Below the pieces are notes generated by a model. That model worked only from the letters and a program-made list of their open reading frames with translations, was not told the origin of the DNA and did no database searches. This document shows positions 6,103-9,631 of a stretch of 9,631 nt of DNA, one piece after another (within the stretch, counting starts at the first letter, position 1; each line of letters starts with the position of its first letter). A program made the translations under genes and the position numbers. Source of the stretch: Cuniculiplasma sp. GTDB lineage: Archaea > Thermoplasmatota > Thermoplasmata > Thermoplasmatales > Thermoplasmataceae. The stretch lies in contig JAGDXN010000027.1 in the NCBI GenBank assembly GCA_023256455.1, forward strand, positions 1,751-11,381, in the 5' to 3' direction.

Positions 6103-7908
6103 ATGTTTCATAAATCTGGAATGGGTGTACATGACAGGGATGACATGATCGAAAAAACTAAGACTCTGTCCAGAGAGTTGGCTCTACCCATATTAATATT
6201 CCTTATATTTGGAACACTTTTTTCGATCGTTTCCTATTTAAGGTATCTTTCATTTTCCCAGAATGTTCTGGATCTTGGGGTTAATGCGTCTCTTCTTTAT
6301 GAGGTTAAGGAATTGCAATTTCTTCCATCCATCAACAACCCTCATCCCATTGCAGTGAACAAACTTATCTATATTCCAATTGGAATTTTGTATTCCTTAT
6401 ACCCAAAGGAATGGATTATTCTTTTTTATCAGGACTATTTTCTGGCCTTCTCAGGTGTCTTGATATTCCTCATTTCGAAGCAATATGGATTTTCAAGGAT
6501 TGTTTCAATGGTGACTGAAATCTTGTTTTTCATTTATTACCCTGTTTCCGGCATCTTCTGGTTTGATTTCCACTTCATGGCTTTTTTCCCGACCCTTTTC
6601 CTTGTCACATTCTACCTCTACAGGAAGAAATCTTCACATTGGAAGATATCAGCTTTCCTTGCCATTATAACAGATTTTATGGCTCCCGTAATTATCTTTC
6701 TATTCGTTCTAATAGAAATGATAAAAAAATTCAGGAAATTTGGATTTAATTATAAAAATATGGGGGGAGAAATCCTGATACTTTTAGTTTCTTCCATTGT
6801 CTTTTTACTTCCTTTTATCTATTATAGACAAAACTTTGTGAGTCATTATGTGAGCAATGTCACTCCAATACCATTATATTCCAATGTTACGTTCAAAGGG
6901 GAATTTTTAATCAGAATGATTTTGCCTTACCTGTTTGTTCCCATTATGAGCCTTGATTATCTTGTATTGGCTCTTCCATATGTTCTAATGGTTTTTTCCA
7001 ACAACTATCTTCCCTATGAAAACCTGATGTTTTTCCAGTATCCTGCACTTTATTCTCCCATTGTAATGATTTCATTCATTGTGGCCATAAAGAGGCTGAC
7101 AAATTATGTAAAAGGAAAGAGAATATTGAACTATATTCTCATTATGGTATTAATTTTGAACGCAGTTCTTTTCTCCTTTTATACACCTGTTGGTGATTTA
7201 TACACTTCAAACTATGATCAAAAGGCTGTTAATCCATGGCTTACAGGTTCCATGACCTATTATGCAACACTACAGAAAATAACCCCAACAGAACAGGATA
7301 TTAAATTGATGCAAATCGTCAACCTTGTTCCCCAGGGATCTACCATATTAATTCAGGGCAATTTTCCGGAGTTTGCTCAAGGATACAGATACATTTGCCC
7401 CGGAACCAATCTATCAGGGAATCCTCCACAGTATATCATTACTGATCCGTATAACTACCACTTTGCCTTCCCCATTTCATACAACGGAGTGGTTCAATCA
7501 TACTATAAAGAGGTGAATTATCTCTTAAAATCTTACAACTATGGTGTTTTTGCATATTATAAGGGAGATATTCTTTTCAAAATGGGTTATTCTGGGAATC
7601 CTAAAATTTATGGAAATCTAAGTTACAACCTAAGTTCAATGAACTTTGTAAATGAAAACGGTACCTGTGATGCATACATACCCTTTTTAACTCCGGGAAA
7701 TTTGAATATAAAAGGAATTATTTCATCCAGTACAGTCGTGGAAGATAACATCAGTGTTAAAAATACCGATTTTAACTGGAAATTTAAAAACTCAGTCCAA
7801 TTCAATGAAACATTTTTCAGTACATCTTATTTAGTTGATGTTAATATCGAAATAAATACAACTCATATCGATAAAATTAATATGGAAATATTTCAATGGG
7901 AGGATTAA
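6103..7908 (+). CDS. DUF2079-family polytopic membrane protein, probable GT-C-type glycosyltransferase
   Basis: A 601-residue membrane protein. After a short charged N-terminus and TM1 (about 27-46) it shows the DUF2079 hallmarks: RYLSFSQNVLDLGV (47-60; D57-L-G), NNPHPIAVNKLIYIPIG (78-94; H81-P82), a run of TM helices, and FWFDFHFMAFFP (152-163; FDFH 154-157). Membrane helices continue to about 362. The rest (about 365-601) is a hydrophilic domain probably outside the cell, starting with the family-like NLVPQGSTILIQGNFPEFAQ and YIITDPYN. Its last hundred residues contain six N-x-S/T sequons. DUF2079 proteins resemble GT-C enzymes that use polyprenyl-linked sugars, but as far as I know the family is uncharacterised, so activity is inferred. 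It is first in a two-gene operon: the next start lies 5 bases beyond its stop, and the SD of the next gene overlaps its last codons. Confidence 0.8.
   Translation: MFHKSGMGVHDRDDMIEKTKTLSRELALPILIFLIFGTLFSIVSYLRYLSFSQNVLDLGVNASLLYEVKELQFLPSINNPHPIAVNKLIYIPIGILYSLYPKEWIILFYQDYFLAFSGVLIFLISKQYGFSRIVSMVTEILFFIYYPVSGIFWFDFHFMAFFPTLFLVTFYLYRKKSSHWKISAFLAIITDFMAPVIIFLFVLIEMIKKFRKFGFNYKNMGGEILILLVSSIVFLLPFIYYRQNFVSHYVSNVTPIPLYSNVTFKGEFLIRMILPYLFVPIMSLDYLVLALPYVLMVFSNNYLPYENLMFFQYPALYSPIVMISFIVAIKRLTNYVKGKRILNYILIMVLILNAVLFSFYTPVGDLYTSNYDQKAVNPWLTGSMTYYATLQKITPTEQDIKLMQIVNLVPQGSTILIQGNFPEFAQGYRYICPGTNLSGNPPQYIITDPYNYHFAFPISYNGVVQSYYKEVNYLLKSYNYGVFAYYKGDILFKMGYSGNPKIYGNLSYNLSSMNFVNENGTCDAYIPFLTPGNLNIKGIISSSTVVEDNISVKNTDFNWKFKNSVQFNETFFSTSYLVDVNIEINTTHIDKINMEIFQWED
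7899..7904 (+). promoter_or_regulatory. Shine-Dalgarno GGAGGA for the GT-C gene, inside the upstream coding end
   Basis: GGAGGA lies 9 bases before ATG 7914, within the last codons of the DUF2079 gene. The earlier in-frame ATG at 7896 overlaps the upstream gene and has only AT-rich sequence before it, so ATG 7914 is preferred. The arrangement suggests translational coupling. Confidence 0.65.
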
Positions 7909-7913
7909 GGAAA

Positions 7914-9629
7914 ATGGATCAAAAGGAAATGGAAAATCTCCAGAATCATTACAAAACTCTGATTGAGAGGTTTGGCCTTTATGCGATGGGAATTATGATT
8001 CTGTTTCTGCCGTATTCCATTTACAATATTACAGGATATTCATCTCCATTTTTCCTCGCCATTGAGTTTGTGCTTTCAATCATTGGTTTCGTCTTTCTCC
8101 TTGTTGGCTCGAGAAGAGGTGAATATGGCAACAGGGACCCAAAGAAAATCCTTTTTTTCGCATTCATAAGCCTTTTCATAATCTCGTTCATAACATTCTT
8201 TGTTGGAATGGCTACCAACTTTCCAATAACCGATGAACTTGCCATAGATATGCTTTCAGTAAAGTCCGTCATGGAAGGGCACAATCCATATGGCATGATA
8301 TTCTCCCTCAAGTCCCTTGAGATGATGGGTGTCCCAAATACATACCTGACACCCACAACCCTTGGCAATTATGTAACTTCGCTGCAATATCCAGCCCTTT
8401 CGTTCCTCCTGATGGCACCCTTTGTTGTTTTCCATATCAAACCTGAGGTTTTACTCCTCCTATTTTCAGTGTTTTTAATCAGCATTGTTCCTTTTAGTTT
8501 TATCAAGAATAAGATGGATTATGCCGCACCTCTGGCAACTGCCATAGCCATATTCAACATTAACTTCATCCTCTTCTCTTTTAATGGCATCACCGATGTA
8601 ATTTGGGCTACCTTTGTAGGCATGGCAATTCTTCTTATTGACAAAAAAACCCTTTCGCCAGTATTCTATGGCCTGGCACTTTCAACTAAACAGGTTCCTC
8701 TTATTATTTTTCCTTTCCTTGTCATATACATATGGAAAACGTTCGGATTCAAGAGAGCCCTTGAATATGCAGGAATTTCCATTGCCATTTTCCTGATATT
8801 CAACCTTCCATTTATAATACTGAATCCGGGTGCGTACATTTCTTCAGTGGTTGGACCTGAATTTTCTCCCCTTTTGGGAATAGGTTTTGGGATTTCCCAA
8901 ATATCATTTATGGGAATTCTGCCCTATGCCAGATCCAACTTCTTTGCGGCTCTGATGATAAGTACATGGCTGATTTCCTTAATATATTATTATTTGAGCT
9001 TTGAAAGAAATAAATACACGCTCACAGTTTTCCCCATAATCATATTTCTTTTTAATTACAGACTGCTGGAAAATTACATAATTTACTGGCCTGTAATTTC
9101 ACTAATTTTCATACCTCCTCTCTTCAAGGAGAAAAATATTTCGGTCAGAAAGATAAACGTCAGTGAAAAGATCAGCGAGATCAGACGCTTAAAATTATTT
9201 CTGAAAAATAGAAAGAACCTTGCCATAACTATTGTCGTAATCCTTCTTTTGCTTTCACCCTTTATGGTTCTCTTAAATGATGATGTAAACTACCATCAGC
9301 AGCTTATTATTGAGGATGTGAAGCCGGTATCCTTTAATAAATCCTTTGTTACAGCAATCGATGTTTCTATATATTATTCAGGGCCAGAAAATAACGTTCC
9401 CCTATTCTTCAGGATCCTCGAAAGCGGAATATTATATTCACCAAATGGATTCATATGGAACACCACTGGAGACCCCTCCATTTCCCATGATCAGGTCAAG
9501 ACTTTTGAGCTTTCTACCAATCAACCAGAAGAATACCTTAACATGGGAAATTCATATATCCTTGAAGCTTACGACGGAAATCTTTTAGGATGGCTGAATA
9601 TAGTTTGGAAGCAGAATAGCCAGTCATGA
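7914..9629 (+). CDS. GT-C-like polytopic membrane glycosyltransferase (GT87/DUF2029-like)
   Basis: A 571-residue membrane protein with two or three TM helices first, then a probable outward loop FPITDELAIDMLSVKSVMEGHNPYG (near 103-127). D107-E108 and GHNPY (122-126) match the acidic catalytic loop and the G-x-NPY signature of GT-C/GT87-type enzymes. Next come LQYPALSFLLMAP, further helices, and LALSTKQVPLIIFPF (around 254-268), resembling the AxxxKxxPLL segment of that family. A final TM (about 435-454) leads into a hydrophilic, strand-rich tail of about 115 residues, probably outside, with two sequons (NKS, NTT). It likely transfers a sugar from a polyprenyl-phosphate donor to an external glycan or protein. 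Family level is inferred from motifs and the acceptor is unknown. It lies 5 bases after the DUF2079 gene, so the pair may act together. The stop TGA at 9627 ends the gene 2 bases before the window edge. ATG 7896 would add six residues. Confidence 0.75.
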   Translation: MDQKEMENLQNHYKTLIERFGLYAMGIMILFLPYSIYNITGYSSPFFLAIEFVLSIIGFVFLLVGSRRGEYGNRDPKKILFFAFISLFIISFITFFVGMATNFPITDELAIDMLSVKSVMEGHNPYGMIFSLKSLEMMGVPNTYLTPTTLGNYVTSLQYPALSFLLMAPFVVFHIKPEVLLLLFSVFLISIVPFSFIKNKMDYAAPLATAIAIFNINFILFSFNGITDVIWATFVGMAILLIDKKTLSPVFYGLALSTKQVPLIIFPFLVIYIWKTFGFKRALEYAGISIAIFLIFNLPFIILNPGAYISSVVGPEFSPLLGIGFGISQISFMGILPYARSNFFAALMISTWLISLIYYYLSFERNKYTLTVFPIIIFLFNYRLLENYIIYWPVISLIFIPPLFKEKNISVRKINVSEKISEIRRLKLFLKNRKNLAITIVVILLLLSPFMVLLNDDVNYHQQLIIEDVKPVSFNKSFVTAIDVSIYYSGPENNVPLFFRILESGILYSPNGFIWNTTGDPSISHDQVKTFELSTNQPEEYLNMGNSYILEAYDGNLLGWLNIVWKQNSQS

Positions 9630-9631
9630 TA

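Noticed and set aside
8021..8368. Minus-strand open frame of 115 codons within the GT-C gene
   Set aside because: It is antisense to a gene with clear family motifs, and its translation is unlike any known domain; it is a shadow frame. The same holds for the other short antisense frames at 3-242, 645-830, 2166-2444, 2586-2813 and 7623-7805, and the plus-strand frames at 5306-5712 and 9346-9588.

Overview
The window looks like a piece of an archaeal chromosome, most likely from the order Thermoplasmatales (Ferroplasma/Cuniculiplasma/Picrophilus-like). The evidence is AT-rich DNA with ATA, AGA and AGG codons preferred, TATA-type promoter elements followed by very short or SD-poor leaders, two DUF2079/GT-C membrane proteins of archaeal type, a DPM/DPG-synthase-like glycosyltransferase, and an archaeal-style IS256 transposase remnant. 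The genus is an inference; no marker gene is present.

Layout, left to right. (1) Positions 1-511 hold the 3' end of a LUD-domain iron-sulfur oxidoreductase related to LutB, with one canonical [4Fe-4S] motif and a second motif in which one cysteine is replaced by serine. (2) Positions 580-3075 hold two tandem, clearly paralogous 12-TM-type major facilitator transporters with loops resembling the GPH/sucrose-transporter branch. The second starts 18 bases after the first stops and has its own Shine-Dalgarno sequence, so they probably form one operon. (3) Positions 3076-4147 are about 1.07 kb without an intact gene. This stretch holds a putative terminator and inverted repeat, a decayed minus-strand IS256/Mutator transposase N-terminus with four in-frame stops and at least one frameshift, possible remnants of its terminal inverted repeats, and a TATA-box promoter for the next gene. 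(4) Positions 4148-9629 form a glycosyltransferase cluster: a plus-strand DPM/DPG-synthase-like GT2, a convergent minus-strand GT2 whose stop lies 2 bases from it, a divergent promoter region, and a plus-strand two-gene operon encoding a DUF2079 membrane protein and a GT-C-like polytopic membrane protein, both with C-terminal domains probably facing outside.

Working model (inference). The DPM-like enzyme would charge a polyprenyl phosphate with a sugar on the cytoplasmic face, the soluble GT2 would extend a glycan, and the two polytopic proteins would use lipid-linked sugars on the outer face. Together they would belong to a surface-glycan or N-glycosylation locus, which fits a wall-less acidophile covered in glycans. 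The transporters and the LutB-like protein look like a separate catabolic unit. The members are individually of known families. The most unusual details are the Cys-to-Ser iron-sulfur motif, the sequon-dense tail of the DUF2079 protein, and the IS256 fossil.
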